Counted from the first letter of the stretch, positions 17,722 to 27,600 are shown. The stretch: DNA of 64,000 nt from JAGNGI01 sp035448825 (GCA_035448825.1 DAOTJS010000002.1:62001-126000), one strand, 5' to 3'. Made by a program: numbers and translations. Notes: generated by a model from the sequence alone, not told the origin.

Positions 17722-17827
17722 ACTATCTCTTGCTAAATTGTTAACGAACGGGGCATAATTTAGAAGTGATGGCTAACTTTACAAACGCTGTTGAAAGCCG
17801 ATTCTTAATACTTTAAAGTTGGCAGAA

Positions 17828-19123
17828 TTATTTCGCTATTTGCAGTTCGCAACGACCATTTTGAAAATCGAGAATCAATGCCCCATTTTTGGCTATATCG
17901 CTTCCCAGCATACCATCGAGATAGAAAAAACCAGACTTACCGTCGCTACGGGCATTGATCTTTTTAAAACTAAGACGGTTCTGACCGAGAATAACCGGTA
18001 GTTCCGGAAATTCCTTCGTTTTATAGCGCTGGATTCCACCCAGACCGCCGACCAAGGTGTTACCGGATTTAATCTTAGTTGTATCAATTTTCATCAGTAT
18101 CGGCTTGTACAGCGATGTGGCACTTGCTCCAGTATCGAGGAAAAAATACAGCGGCTTGCCAAGTGTATCAGTCAGACTGACAATCGGCTGATTCACAAAA
18201 TGAAAATTGCGTTGCTCGACTGGTTTGGGTTGAGGTTTAGCAATGGTCACAGTCAAGTTTTTATAATCAATGGTCATATCCAGATTACGGATGATATTCC
18301 AACCGATAACGCCGTCAATTTTGACAATCCGGATTATCTTGAAAAGTTTAATATCGAGGTCTTTTTTATCCGAAATAGCTATCGGATGATTCTCAATTTG
18401 CAAATCACCAATTCGAAAATCTTCAATAACACCAGGCCACGCATTGACCATAATGTCGGTAGCTGTACCAGCCCTAGCCGCGACTGGATTAATTACATCC
18501 ACACCACATTCCTTAGCAATGTCCGATGACAAAACGGTTATCTCGGCTCCGCTATCAATCCAGAATTGTTTACGAACGCCATTGACCATTACTTCCACCA
18601 TTGGAACTCCGGAGATGCTCAATTTCGCCGGTAATGTTATCGGTTGCTCCGGAAAGTTATATTTTTCAGGCTGAGCTTCAGCAAAGGCAATCGCCATATT
18701 GACCGAATTATGCTCATCAAAGTCACGCGGCGCTCGGGCATTCAGCGCGATTTGTTCCCGCCATTTGTCCTGTCGGCTATAAAGCACCCATAATATTTTG
18801 GCGGCATTGCGTTGCAATAGTGTATCGCTGGTCGTTTCGAATAGTGTCATAAACAACGGCTCGGCGGCTAGGTAGTCGTCAGCCATCAATAATTTTAATC
18901 CGCGGGTAAATTCACGGTACTCGGCTCTGACTTCCTGCCTATTTATATAATCGAAATCAAAATGCTGCATAGCGGCCCAGTAATTATCATAATCCGAGCC
19001 CAACGGCTGAATTGTCACTGGTTTCGTGACCGGGGCGATGTCCAGATTTCCAGTACCGACTCTGACTGCACAACTGGCTAATAACAATCCAGCACATGTA
19101 ATTATCAATAATCTTTTTTGCAT
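17828..19123 (-). CDS. Lipoprotein with two retropepsin-like aspartyl protease domains
   Basis: 431 residues with a lipoprotein signal (LLLASC, lipidated Cys18), so probably anchored to a membrane facing the periplasm. Two repeats of the single-domain aspartyl protease type follow: the first with FWIDSGAEITVLSS (Asp190 in a D-S-G variant) and GVIGWNII, the second with FFLDTGASATSLY (Asp330, canonical D-T-G) and DGMLGSDI. Retropepsin-like proteases need two such lobes to form one active site, so both lobes could form one active site within the chain. Residues about 40-150 are helical with TPR-like spacing. Substrate unknown. Confidence 0.72.
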   Translation of the reverse strand: MQKRLLIITCAGLLLASCAVRVGTGNLDIAPVTKPVTIQPLGSDYDNYWAAMQHFDFDYINRQEVRAEYREFTRGLKLLMADDYLAAEPLFMTLFETTSDTLLQRNAAKILWVLYSRQDKWREQIALNARAPRDFDEHNSVNMAIAFAEAQPEKYNFPEQPITLPAKLSISGVPMVEVMVNGVRKQFWIDSGAEITVLSSDIAKECGVDVINPVAARAGTATDIMVNAWPGVIEDFRIGDLQIENHPIAISDKKDLDIKLFKIIRIVKIDGVIGWNIIRNLDMTIDYKNLTVTIAKPQPKPVEQRNFHFVNQPIVSLTDTLGKPLYFFLDTGASATSLYKPILMKIDTTKIKSGNTLVGGLGGIQRYKTKEFPELPVILGQNRLSFKKINARSDGKSGFFYLDGMLGSDIAKNGALILDFQNGRCELQIAK

Positions 19124-19308
19124 ATCATTATCCTATAAACTGCTAAACGGTGGAATTTATTGTTTTTTAGAAAATATTGAAGGGATTTTATAGTAAAGTG
19201 GAAGCATCCAGGATAATTTAAAGATCATGATTCTTCTCATCGGATTCAAGGAAATTGCTCGACTGAACGCCACAAGCAATTATATGTTTCGGATATGTTT
19301 CCTCTGGT

Positions 19309-20265
19309 CTATGGTTTATTGATATACTTCGACGCATCCCGCTCAGTTGAAAATCCTTGATAAGTACCGCGGTGCGCCAGTTCATCCCGGATTCCGGCTA
19401 ATATCTCATTTTTGGTTAGATTCCACCGTGGAGCTACCAGTGTGCCGGGTTTGGCATCGCCGCACAAGCGTTGAATGACAATTTCCGGGCTCAAACGTTC
19501 TAGGAAATCGGCAACGAGCATAATCCATTCATTTTCAGTAAATAGCGGAAAGGGATTTTTGGCGTAGAATTCAGCCAGCGGCGTGTTTTTGACAACGTGC
19601 AGGTGATGAATCTTGAGGGCATCAATGCCAAGATCATTCAAAACGCTGGGAATGGCTAAAATCTCGTCGGGTGTCTCAGTCGGAAAGCCGAGAATCAAAT
19701 GTCCGGCGACGTGCAGACTGTGGGCTTTAGCCGCCTGAATTGCCCTTTGGGTTTGAGCAAAATCGTGACCGCGATGCGCCCAATCCAGCGTTTTGTCATA
19801 GACCGATTCAATCCCGAATTCGACTGATACGTAAGTTTCGTGATTCAGTCGTTCGAGTAATTGCAAAATTTCCTCCGAAACGCAGTCAGGGCGGGTGCCA
19901 ATGCAGATTCCGACAATTTCAGGAAAAGCCAATGCTTCGTAGTAAAGTCTTTCCAGCTTTTCGACCGGCGCATAAGTATTGGTAAACGGTTGAAAGTAAG
20001 CCAGAAATTTATCGGCATGGTGAAAACGCCGAACCGACGCTATGCCCTTTTGAATTTGATCGCTAAGCGACGGCAATTCTTCAGCACGCTTAGGTGCGAA
20101 ACTTTCGTTATTGCAATACAGACAGCCGGTAGTGCCTTTAGTGCCGTCACGGGTTGGACAGGTAAATCCGGCATCGAGCGCAATTCGATAGACTCGCGTC
20201 TGAAAGTGCTCGCGCAGGTAGCGACTATAACGATAATAGCGTTCATTCGGCGGAAAAGGGATCAT
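19309..20265 (-). CDS. Radical SAM protein, YhcC family
   Basis: 318 residues with the YhcC-type start RYYRYSRYLREHF and the cluster motif DAGFTCPTRDGTKGTTGCLYC (Cys36, Cys48 and Cys51; C-x11-C-x2-C in place of the usual C-x3-C-x2-C), then GICIGTRPDC, VEFGIES and LHVAGHLILGFPTET. These are hallmarks of the TIGR01212/YhcC family, whose reaction is not established. It starts 56 bases after the preceding heterodisulfide-reductase-like gene, probably in the same transcript. Confidence 0.85.
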   Translation of the reverse strand: MIPFPPNERYYRYSRYLREHFQTRVYRIALDAGFTCPTRDGTKGTTGCLYCNNESFAPKRAEELPSLSDQIQKGIASVRRFHHADKFLAYFQPFTNTYAPVEKLERLYYEALAFPEIVGICIGTRPDCVSEEILQLLERLNHETYVSVEFGIESVYDKTLDWAHRGHDFAQTQRAIQAAKAHSLHVAGHLILGFPTETPDEILAIPSVLNDLGIDALKIHHLHVVKNTPLAEFYAKNPFPLFTENEWIMLVADFLERLSPEIVIQRLCGDAKPGTLVAPRWNLTKNEILAGIRDELAHRGTYQGFSTERDASKYINKP

Positions 20266-20281
20266 TTCCGACTTACCTTTT

Positions 20282-20320
20282 CAATATTTAAAATCATTGA
20301 TTTCAAATCGAGAAATATTG
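20282..20320. repeat. Inverted repeat between Hdr-like and YhcC-like genes
   Basis: CAATATTT (20282-20289) and AAATATTG (20313-20320) are perfect 8-bp inverted arms around 23 bases. It lies in the 56-base gap between two co-directional genes. It lacks a GC-rich stem or U-tract, so it is not a convincing terminator. Confidence 0.3.
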
Positions 20321-20321
20321 G

Positions 20322-22307
20322 TTATTCAATCAGTTGATTAGCGACCAGCACGGCCAGGTCGAGGCATTTTACGCTTGAATTTTGTTCCTTTAATCCATCG
20401 GAAAGCATAGTTGTGCAGAATGGACAGGTAGTAGCAATTATTTCCGGATTCAAGGCGGTGAGTTCCTTTACCCGTAAAGCATTGATACGCTGAGCCGGCG
20501 CCTCTTCCAGCCACATTCGTCCACCACCGGCACCGCAACATAGGGCATTTTCCCTGTGCCGCGTCGTTTCTTGAAAATCAGCCTGCAATGCCCCGATAAT
20601 CTGGCGCGGCGCATCATAAATTCCATTATGCCGTCCGAGATAACAGGCATCGTGATAAGTCAATTTGCCCTTTAACGGCTGATGGATTTTCAAACGTCCC
20701 TCCGCCAACAGATTGGCGATAATTTCGATGTGACTGATAACCTCGTAATTGCCACCTAACTGAGGATATTCATTTTTCAAAGTATTGTAACAGTGGGCGC
20801 ATTGTGTGATAATCTTTGTGACGCCGAAATTCTTGAAAGTCGCGATGTTTTGATTGGCTAAGGTTTGGAAAAGGTATTCGTTACCCAGTCGGCGGGCGGC
20901 GTCACCGGTACAGGTTTCGGCATTGCCCAGAATAGCATAATTGACACCGGCGACGTTCAGCAATTTTATCATCGCGCGTGAAGTTTTTTGGGCGTGTTCA
21001 TCGAAAGCTCCGGCGCATCCCACCCAAAAAAGATATTCAAAGCTGGCTTTTTCTTCTGCTCGCGGAATAGCCAGGCCTTCCGCCCACTTTTCACGATCGG
21101 AGAGGCCCCAGGGATTACCGTAACTTTCCAAATTGCGGAACGACAATTCCGCTTCAGCAGGGAAACGACTTTCTTCCAGTACTAAATGGCGGCGCATTTC
21201 GACGATTCGATCAATAAATTCGATGCTCAGCGGACAGACTTCCTCACACGCTCGGCAAGTCGTACAAGCCCAAAGCGTTTCCTCGCTAATGGTATCGCCC
21301 ACCAATTTTTCATCGCGCGGTGATTGAGTCTTTTGTCTTTTGTCTTTGATAATGTCAGTCGTGTACTTGATAAGATGATGCCGCAAAGCCATATTAAATT
21401 CTTTCGGACTCAGTGGTTTGCCGGATTCGAACGCCGGACAAACCGTCTGGCATCGGCCACATTCCGTACAGGTAAAAATATCGAGTAAATCCTTCCAGCC
21501 GAGATGTTCAATGCGGGATGCTCCGAAGCGCTCGCCGTTTTCTACATCCAAAAAGCGCACGTATCCACTGTCGAGCCGTTTGAAAAAAACTGCCGGCAAG
21601 GAGGTTATGATATGAAAATGTTTGGAAAGTGGCAAAAATGGGAAAAAGGACAACAGAGTTATCAGATGCAGCCACCAATTAAGATGAAAAAATTTTGCGG
21701 CGAACTCCGGACTTGTATTATGGAAAATGCGGGCAAAGGTTACCCCAACGACCGTCCGATCGGCGCCCGCTTCAAACGCCACAGTCAATCCGGTCATTAA
21801 AAGGTCTGTAACCATCAAAATCGCAATCATTATCAAAATCAGATTAGCCGAAGCGGACAATGTAAGGCGTTTAGGGCGAATGATTAGCCGCCGGATAAGA
21901 GCATAAAGCACGCTGAGCAGAACTAAAACTTCAAAAATATCTTTGAGCCAGAGATAAATCTGTCCGAGAGCTTGTCCGGTATGAAAACCCGGCAGGACGA
22001 AATTGGGATTAAATCCCTGCCCAATCATCTGAATCGTGTTGATTGACACCACCAGAAAGCCCCAGAAAATGAAAGCGTGCATATAGCCGGCAGACCAAAA
22101 ACGCCGATCTCGAATTTTCGTTTGCGCAATTCCTTGCGCGAAAAAAGCGCCAATTCGTCGTCCAATATGATCAAAGCGATTCTGAGGTTGACCGGCCGCA
22201 ATTACGGCAATTCTCCGATACATCAGCCAGACGAACCAGCCGAGTGCGATTACCAGCAGAACTATAAAAAGAATTGATCCGAGTGGGGTATTTGTTGGTG
22301 CCATCAT
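20322..22307 (-). CDS. Membrane-bound heterodisulfide reductase-like (Fe-S)-binding oxidoreductase
   Basis: 661 residues combining an HdrE/DsrM-like membrane part with an HdrD-like catalytic part. Residues about 10-240 contain five or six hydrophobic helices with histidines suited to b-haem. A ferredoxin domain follows, with CTECGRCQTVCP (Cys280-290) and CTTCRACEEVCP, then two CCG domains (FWVGCAGAFD and DACYLGRHNGIYD ... LCCGAGGGRMW). Such single-chain proteins pass electrons between menaquinone and a soluble partner; in related organisms they often lie beside etfAB, but no such genes are here. Natural partner unknown. It starts ATG 22307 behind AGGAGA, divergent from the GNAT gene. Confidence 0.82.
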   Translation of the reverse strand: MMAPTNTPLGSILFIVLLVIALGWFVWLMYRRIAVIAAGQPQNRFDHIGRRIGAFFAQGIAQTKIRDRRFWSAGYMHAFIFWGFLVVSINTIQMIGQGFNPNFVLPGFHTGQALGQIYLWLKDIFEVLVLLSVLYALIRRLIIRPKRLTLSASANLILIMIAILMVTDLLMTGLTVAFEAGADRTVVGVTFARIFHNTSPEFAAKFFHLNWWLHLITLLSFFPFLPLSKHFHIITSLPAVFFKRLDSGYVRFLDVENGERFGASRIEHLGWKDLLDIFTCTECGRCQTVCPAFESGKPLSPKEFNMALRHHLIKYTTDIIKDKRQKTQSPRDEKLVGDTISEETLWACTTCRACEEVCPLSIEFIDRIVEMRRHLVLEESRFPAEAELSFRNLESYGNPWGLSDREKWAEGLAIPRAEEKASFEYLFWVGCAGAFDEHAQKTSRAMIKLLNVAGVNYAILGNAETCTGDAARRLGNEYLFQTLANQNIATFKNFGVTKIITQCAHCYNTLKNEYPQLGGNYEVISHIEIIANLLAEGRLKIHQPLKGKLTYHDACYLGRHNGIYDAPRQIIGALQADFQETTRHRENALCCGAGGGRMWLEEAPAQRINALRVKELTALNPEIIATTCPFCTTMLSDGLKEQNSSVKCLDLAVLVANQLIE

Positions 22308-22430
22308 TTACCAGTTTCTCCTTTTTTTGAGGTGAAATTTTAAACATTTCCAGCTTGATTCCAAAATCAATTGGCGAATAGAAAAACTGAATTTGACTTT
22401 CACTAAAATCTTTTGTTAATTCTAACCCGA

Positions 22431-23504
22431 ATGATAGTACGCCTGGCAACCGCTAAAGACAATCAAAGTTTGCTCGCCCTTTCGCGCGAAGCGCCGATGG
22501 AAAGCCACCTAGTCATCAATGTTGACCGCGCACCGGACTATTTTCTACTAGCAAATTTACAGGGCGACGACGCCCGAGTATTTGTAGCTGAACAGGATGG
22601 GGTTATCGTCGGTGCTATCGGTTGTTGCCTGCGCGAGGTTTTACTCGCAGGACAGCTGACTCGTATTGGTTACATCGGCGGGATAAAAGTTGCCGCCGCA
22701 GTTCGTAAAGGCTTGACCAGTTTTCGCTTGATGAACGCCGTTGCCAATTACTTGCGGGCGATTCCCGTCGAAATGGCGATAGTTATTACGATGACTGACA
22801 ATGTTGCGATGGCGCCCATTCTGGCTGGTCGAGTCGGTATGCCGCCTTTTCACCAAATTAATCGGTTTGAAATCAATTACATTTTTCCCATTTTTCGACC
22901 GCGACTCACCGGTGGCTACCAAATTCGATCGTTCCGCGAAGGCGACCTTGATCAATTGGCTCGATTGTTCGCCGATTATTTTCAAAATTATGCTTTGACG
23001 TTCGATTGGACACCGGCGCGCCTATCCGCCTTATTTAATCAACCAAATTTTAGTTCGGAAAATGTGCTGATCGCCGAAAAAGATGGACACCCGGTCGCGG
23101 CATTGACCTGGTGGGATCAATCCAGTTTCAAGAGGACAATTATCGAACATTACGGCGGCGGGCTTAAAACGCTGGCGGGTTTATTGAAACCTTTTAAAAT
23201 ACTTCCGCCGGAAAGTGAGCCGCTCAATGAACTGCATATCCGGCATATAGTTTATGAAAAAGAACATCCCTCAGCCGCCCGCGATTTAGTCCGGTTTTTA
23301 ATTAACGAAAAAAGGCACCAGTATCGTCTGTTTCGGATCGGCTTTCAGCAAAATTCGCCTCTGGCGGCTTTACTATCCGGATTGCCGCATCTGAAAGTTC
23401 ATTTGAACTGCTACATCGCCTCGGATAAAAAAGGCGATGAAACTCAATCATTACTTACTGCCCTGCGTCAAGGTCAAATCTGGGAGGATCTGTCATTACA
23501 TTGA
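22431..23504 (+). CDS. Tandem GNAT-fold acetyltransferase-like protein
   Basis: About 357 residues from ATG 22431 (a TTG six codons earlier is an alternative). Residues 1-150 look like a GNAT domain (IVRLATAKDNQSL start, VFVAEQDGVIVGAIGCC, YIGGIKVAAAVRKGL acyl-CoA loop) and residues about 165-350 a second, more divergent copy (YQIRSFREGDLDQLARLF, VLIAEKDGHPVAALTWW). The substrate cannot be predicted. It overlaps the following lipid-kinase-like gene by four bases (stop TGA within ATTGA), so the two are co-translated. Confidence 0.65.
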   Translation: MIVRLATAKDNQSLLALSREAPMESHLVINVDRAPDYFLLANLQGDDARVFVAEQDGVIVGAIGCCLREVLLAGQLTRIGYIGGIKVAAAVRKGLTSFRLMNAVANYLRAIPVEMAIVITMTDNVAMAPILAGRVGMPPFHQINRFEINYIFPIFRPRLTGGYQIRSFREGDLDQLARLFADYFQNYALTFDWTPARLSALFNQPNFSSENVLIAEKDGHPVAALTWWDQSSFKRTIIEHYGGGLKTLAGLLKPFKILPPESEPLNELHIRHIVYEKEHPSAARDLVRFLINEKRHQYRLFRIGFQQNSPLAALLSGLPHLKVHLNCYIASDKKGDETQSLLTALRQGQIWEDLSLH

Positions 23505-24442
23505 AAAAGAAAAAAAACATTTCCATCATTTGTAACCTACAAGCCTGTGGCGGAAAAGCGCGCCGACGCTGGCTGGATTTCCTGAAAATCGCCACTCAGG
23601 CTGGTTTCAGTATAGATTTTCATATTACGGAATATCACGGGCATGCCACCGCTTTAGCCCGCGAACGGCTTGCCAAGGGAGCCGACCGGATCATTGTTTT
23701 CGGCGGCGATGGCACTTTAAACGAAGCACTTAATGGCATTATTGTCAAAGACCGTCCGATCAACCCTGACTTGCGTCTGGTTTATCTGACGGCTGGAAGT
23801 AGCTGCGATGTGGCTAAAATGTTTCCCAATCCCCAAACACTTCTACAACGGATCGCCGATGGCAAGGATTATTTGGTGGATGTGTGCAAAGTCGAGTGCT
23901 TGAACGCGCGGGCGGAAAAGGTGGTGCGCTATTTTCTAGCCAATTCCAGCATAGGAGTAATTAGTCGCTCCATTGAAAAATTCAACCAGAAACGCCCGAC
24001 AATGAATTTGCTAAAACGAATCAATATTGATCTGGCGGCGGTCAGCGCCGGCATTAAGACCATTATCCAATTCGAAAATCTGGACAGCCGCATTTCTTAT
24101 GAGAATCAGTCCTTCACCTCCCAAAAAATCAAGAACATTACCGTTTTCAAATCACCCTACTTCGGCGGCGGGATGAATTACGGAGTACCAACCAGTTATA
24201 ACGACCATTTTCTGCACGTGGCGACGATTGCCGCAATGGATGCCGTTCATACATTTCGGATGATTCCTTTGCTCTATTCAGGAGGTATATTGAAAACGCC
24301 ACAAGCTAATTACTGTCAGGTGCAAAGTCTGAGTTTTAATGCACCCGGACAACTTATTCCGATTGAAGCTGACGGAGAGATTGTCGGCTTTCCACCCTGC
24401 CATTACACTATTCTCCCGGAATTAATCCGCATAGTAGTCTAA
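23501..24442 (+). CDS. Diacylglycerol/sphingosine kinase-family protein (YegS/DagK-like)
   Basis: 313 residues, TTG start overlapping the previous stop. The catalytic domain carries IVFGGDGTLNEALNG, the nucleotide loop of the DAGK family, followed by YLTAGSSCDVAKMF, in place of the usual GT-x-ND motif; the C-terminal beta-sandwich has FKSPYFGGGMNYG and a final EADGEI acidic motif. Members phosphorylate lipids. The position after an acetyltransferase hints at a lipid-modifying pair, which is inference. Divergence in the second motif makes the substrate uncertain. Confidence 0.78.
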   Translation: MKKKKNISIICNLQACGGKARRRWLDFLKIATQAGFSIDFHITEYHGHATALARERLAKGADRIIVFGGDGTLNEALNGIIVKDRPINPDLRLVYLTAGSSCDVAKMFPNPQTLLQRIADGKDYLVDVCKVECLNARAEKVVRYFLANSSIGVISRSIEKFNQKRPTMNLLKRINIDLAAVSAGIKTIIQFENLDSRISYENQSFTSQKIKNITVFKSPYFGGGMNYGVPTSYNDHFLHVATIAAMDAVHTFRMIPLLYSGGILKTPQANYCQVQSLSFNAPGQLIPIEADGEIVGFPPCHYTILPELIRIVV

Positions 24443-24505
24443 ACTCAGTTAATAACTTGAAAAGATATTGGGTCGTTTGAGGTGCTGCCGTAATTGCTGG
24501 TGTTA

Positions 24506-24517
24506 ATAGGATCCTAT
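24506..24517. repeat. 12-bp perfect palindrome
   Basis: ATAGGATCCTAT is a perfect 12-bp palindrome in the gap between the YegS-like gene and tRNA-Thr. It could be a protein-binding site or chance. Confidence 0.25.
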
Positions 24518-24565
24518 CCAAACTTAACCGCTAAGAAAATTATCAAGTAGTGGAAAATTATTTTG

Positions 24566-24638
24566 AGCCACCCAACGGAATCGAACCGTTGACCTGACGA
24601 TTACGAATCGTCTGCTCTACCAGCTGAGCTAGGGTGGC
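24566..24638 (-). tRNA. tRNA-Thr (anticodon CGU)
   Basis: Minus-strand RNA folds as a standard 73-base cloverleaf: acceptor GCCACCC with GGGTGGC, D stem GCTC/GAGC, anticodon stem GACGA/TCGTC around loop TTCGTAA, and T arm AACGG TTCGATT CCGTT. The anticodon CGT (24605-24603) reads ACG, threonine. Discriminator is U; CCA is not encoded and must be added. Confidence 0.97.
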
Positions 24639-24727
24639 AAAAAGCGACCCAAATTTATAATATTTATTCGGCTCTTACAAAGCAGGCGTAGCGATTTTTA
24701 ATGAAAGGATGATTGATTTAGTGAATT

Positions 24728-26749
24728 CTATGCGCCAATCGAGTTTTGGCCAATTAATGCCAGAAACTCCGCTTCACTGAGGATTTTGACGCCCAGTTGC
24801 CGGGCAGTTTCGGCTTTCGAGCCGGGATTTTCGCCAACGACAACGTAGTCAGTTTTTTTACTGACGGAAGAGGCCGACTTGCCGCCATATTTTTCGACCA
24901 GTGCTTGCGCCTCATCGCGCGTAAAATTGTTCAGCGTGCCAGTGAAAACGAAAGTTTTTCCGGCGATATTTTCTTTATGTTGATAATTCTGTTCGGTGCT
25001 GAGCCGAATGCCACTGTTCAATAATTTCTCGATTGTTTTGCGATTGGATTCCGCATTGAAAAAGTTGCGAATACTCCGGGCGACAATTGGTCCGACGTCT
25101 TCAACTGCCATTAATTCTTCTTCGGAAGCCTGGCTGAGGCGTTCTAGGCTACCAAACGCTTTTTCCAGCACTTTACCCATATGTTCACCGACGTTCCGAA
25201 TGCCGAGGGCATAGATGAAGCGTCCCAGACTGACATTTTTACTGGCGGCGATGGCATCGAGTAGATTTTGGGCGGATTTTTCGCCCATACGTTCCAATGT
25301 CAACAATTGTTCTTTGCTTAGTGAATAAATGTCGGCTACATTTTTTATCAAACCGTTATCTACCAATTGTTCAATCAATTTTTCGCCGAGACCGTCAATA
25401 TCCATCGCCCGTTTACTGGCAAAATGTTCGATGCTGGCTTTGATCTGAGCCGGGCAATTAATATTCGGGCAACGGTGTTTGGCTTCATCTTCTTCGCGCA
25501 CCACCGGCGTCCCGCATACCGGGCAATTAGCCGGGATCGAATAGCGCTGTTCGTTGCCAGTGCGTCGCTCAGTGATGACTTTAACCACTTGCGGAATGAC
25601 ATCGCCCGCCCGCTGAACGACCACCCAATCGCCGATACGAATATCCTTGCGGTCAATTTCGTCTTGATTATGTAAAGTCGCATGGGATACGGTTACCCCG
25701 CCAATTTGCACCGGTTGTAAATGCGCTACCGGGGTAATAGCGCCGGTTCGACCAACGCTAGCTTCGATGGCAATTATTTGAGTTACCTCCTGCTGGGCTT
25801 TGAATTTTCCGGCAATTGCCCAGCGCGGACTGCGTGATTTTATGCCGAGTTTAGCTTGCTGAGCCAGAGAATCAACTTTATAGACGACGCCATCAATGTC
25901 ATAAGGCATCGAATCGCGAATGGATTCGATTTTATGATAATAGGCGATAAGTCCTTCGACTTCCTTCGCAATTTCAATTAACGGATTGACCCGAAAGCCC
26001 CATTTGAGCAATGCCGTCAGAAATTCATAATGAGTCTGGAAAGAATAACCCTCTAAAGTTCCTAATGCGTAGCAGAATATTTTCAATGGGCGTTTGGCGG
26101 TGATCTGCGGATCGAGTTGTCTGACCGAACCAGCCGCCGAATTGCGCGGATTAGCGAAAAGTGGTTTGCCTTCTCGTAATTGCTGTTCGTTCAGGCGCTG
26201 AAAATCAGCTTTATCCATATAAACTTCACCGCGCACTTCCAGCAAAGTCGGGATGGGTAAATTCGGCATTAATCTGAGTGGAATACTACGGATCGTTTTA
26301 AGATTTTGGGTAATATCTTCGCCGGTTATGCCATCACCCCGTGTTGAACCGGAAACGAAAATGCCATTCTCATAAACGAGTTCGACTGCCAGACCATCAA
26401 TCTTTGGTTCACAAACAAACTGGACTGTCTCACCCGGCAAACTTTTTTGCACCCGAATTGCAAAATCGCGGATTTCGCCTTCATCCATTGCATTGTCCAG
26501 GCTTAGCATAGGAATGCGATGGGTAACTGTCTGGAATTCGTCTAAAGGTTGGGCGCCGACGCGTTGAGTTGGAGAATCCGGCGTTCTCAATTCCGGATAA
26601 GTCGTTTCTAACTGTTCCAATTCGCGCATCAGGCGATCGTACTCGGCGTCGCTGATTGTGGGATTATCAAGAACATAGTAGTTGTAATTGGCAGTCTCTA
26701 TTTGTCGGCGGAGTTCTGCGACCTTTTCTCGTAGTGAATCCAAGTCCAT
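24728..26749 (-). CDS. ligA: NAD-dependent DNA ligase
   Basis: Seals nicks in replication and repair using NAD. The 673 residues are full length: N-terminal Ia domain with YYVLDNPTISDAEYDRLMREL, adenylation site Lys in CEPKIDGLAVEL, OB-fold, four-Cys zinc finger (CPVCGTPV ... CPNINCPAQ), helix-hairpin-helix repeats (GERMGEKSAQNLLDAI-like, VEDVGPIVARSI) and a C-terminal BRCT domain (FTGTLNNFTRDEAQALVEKYGG). Confidence 0.97.
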   Translation of the reverse strand: MDLDSLREKVAELRRQIETANYNYYVLDNPTISDAEYDRLMRELEQLETTYPELRTPDSPTQRVGAQPLDEFQTVTHRIPMLSLDNAMDEGEIRDFAIRVQKSLPGETVQFVCEPKIDGLAVELVYENGIFVSGSTRGDGITGEDITQNLKTIRSIPLRLMPNLPIPTLLEVRGEVYMDKADFQRLNEQQLREGKPLFANPRNSAAGSVRQLDPQITAKRPLKIFCYALGTLEGYSFQTHYEFLTALLKWGFRVNPLIEIAKEVEGLIAYYHKIESIRDSMPYDIDGVVYKVDSLAQQAKLGIKSRSPRWAIAGKFKAQQEVTQIIAIEASVGRTGAITPVAHLQPVQIGGVTVSHATLHNQDEIDRKDIRIGDWVVVQRAGDVIPQVVKVITERRTGNEQRYSIPANCPVCGTPVVREEDEAKHRCPNINCPAQIKASIEHFASKRAMDIDGLGEKLIEQLVDNGLIKNVADIYSLSKEQLLTLERMGEKSAQNLLDAIAASKNVSLGRFIYALGIRNVGEHMGKVLEKAFGSLERLSQASEEELMAVEDVGPIVARSIRNFFNAESNRKTIEKLLNSGIRLSTEQNYQHKENIAGKTFVFTGTLNNFTRDEAQALVEKYGGKSASSVSKKTDYVVVGENPGSKAETARQLGVKILSEAEFLALIGQNSIGA

Positions 26750-26917
26750 AAATAAATTTACAGCCTCTTACTCAAAAATGGTATGAGAATCCTGAATGAT
26801 TTTAGACTAAACTATAATGGATTATAAAATAAATCTGGAGCACGCTAACAAATTTGTACAAAAGCCGGTAAAAATGATAGATGAGTTACTATGCCACTTG
26901 TTAGGACATTCTGAAAA

Positions 26918-27325
26918 TCAATCTTTGGGAATAAGTTCGCCGCAAGCCGGACAAATCATATAAACATTCGGTTCGCTAAAATAACGCAAGTTAGTAATGC
27001 GAAAATTCACCTTTCCAGACATATTGGGGCGCTGGGTAATAATTATACTACTCGCAGCAGTATTTTGCGGTCTAAGCGGAATATCGCTATTCAACACAAT
27101 CGCAATTACCTGCTTTTCCATAATGTTGCCATATTTATCGTAAATATCTACACTCCCAGCTAATTCGCTGATGGATTTCGTCGAGGTATTTTTTACCTCG
27201 ACCCTAATTTCAAGTGAGTTATTGCCCAGATCGGAAATGATGACGTCCGAGACCTCAACAGCTTGCTGAGCAAATGCGATTGTACTAAACATCCAGATTA
27301 AAAACATTTTTTTCGTGGATTGCAT
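26918..27325 (-). CDS. Small secreted protein with beta-sandwich domain and C-terminal CxxC
   Basis: 135 residues with a signal peptide (KKMFLIWMFSTIAFAQQ). The mature part has alternating beta-strand pattern with VEVKNTSTKSISELAGSVDIYD, similar to FxLYD-type domains that carry extracellular or periplasmic interaction roles. The last residues are MICPACGELIPKD, a lone CxxC with no second pair, so a full zinc ribbon is absent. Function not recognised. It is divergent from guaB. Confidence 0.55.
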   Translation of the reverse strand: MQSTKKMFLIWMFSTIAFAQQAVEVSDVIISDLGNNSLEIRVEVKNTSTKSISELAGSVDIYDKYGNIMEKQVIAIVLNSDIPLRPQNTAASSIIITQRPNMSGKVNFRITNLRYFSEPNVYMICPACGELIPKD

Positions 27326-27541
27326 CGCTTACCTCTTTTCTTACAATGCAATATACATTAAATCAATTTGAGAATCAAGTTGGCAATTAGGAAAATTTGG
27401 AATTATTGGCTTTAGGCAAAATATTGGGTAAATATTTTGGTAACATTAACTTTTTAGCATTATGAAATTGTCTTATTTTTTTGTAGTTTACTGAATGGTA
27501 GTCCAAGTCATTCAATTTTTAGAAAGCGACAAGAATATAAA

Positions 27542-27568
27542 ACTCTCGTCTCTTGAAATCCCGAGAGT
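27542..27568 (+). promoter_or_regulatory. Hairpin in the guaB upstream region
   Basis: ACTCTCG (27542-27548) and CGAGAGT (27562-27568) form a perfect 7-bp stem with a 13-base loop, 32 bases before guaB. No U-tract follows, so it is not a terminator; it may be an operator or mRNA stabiliser. The rest of 27326-27600 is AT-rich with no gene visible. Confidence 0.35.
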
Positions 27569-27600
27569 AAATTTCACCGCCAAATAAATGAGGTTATTTT

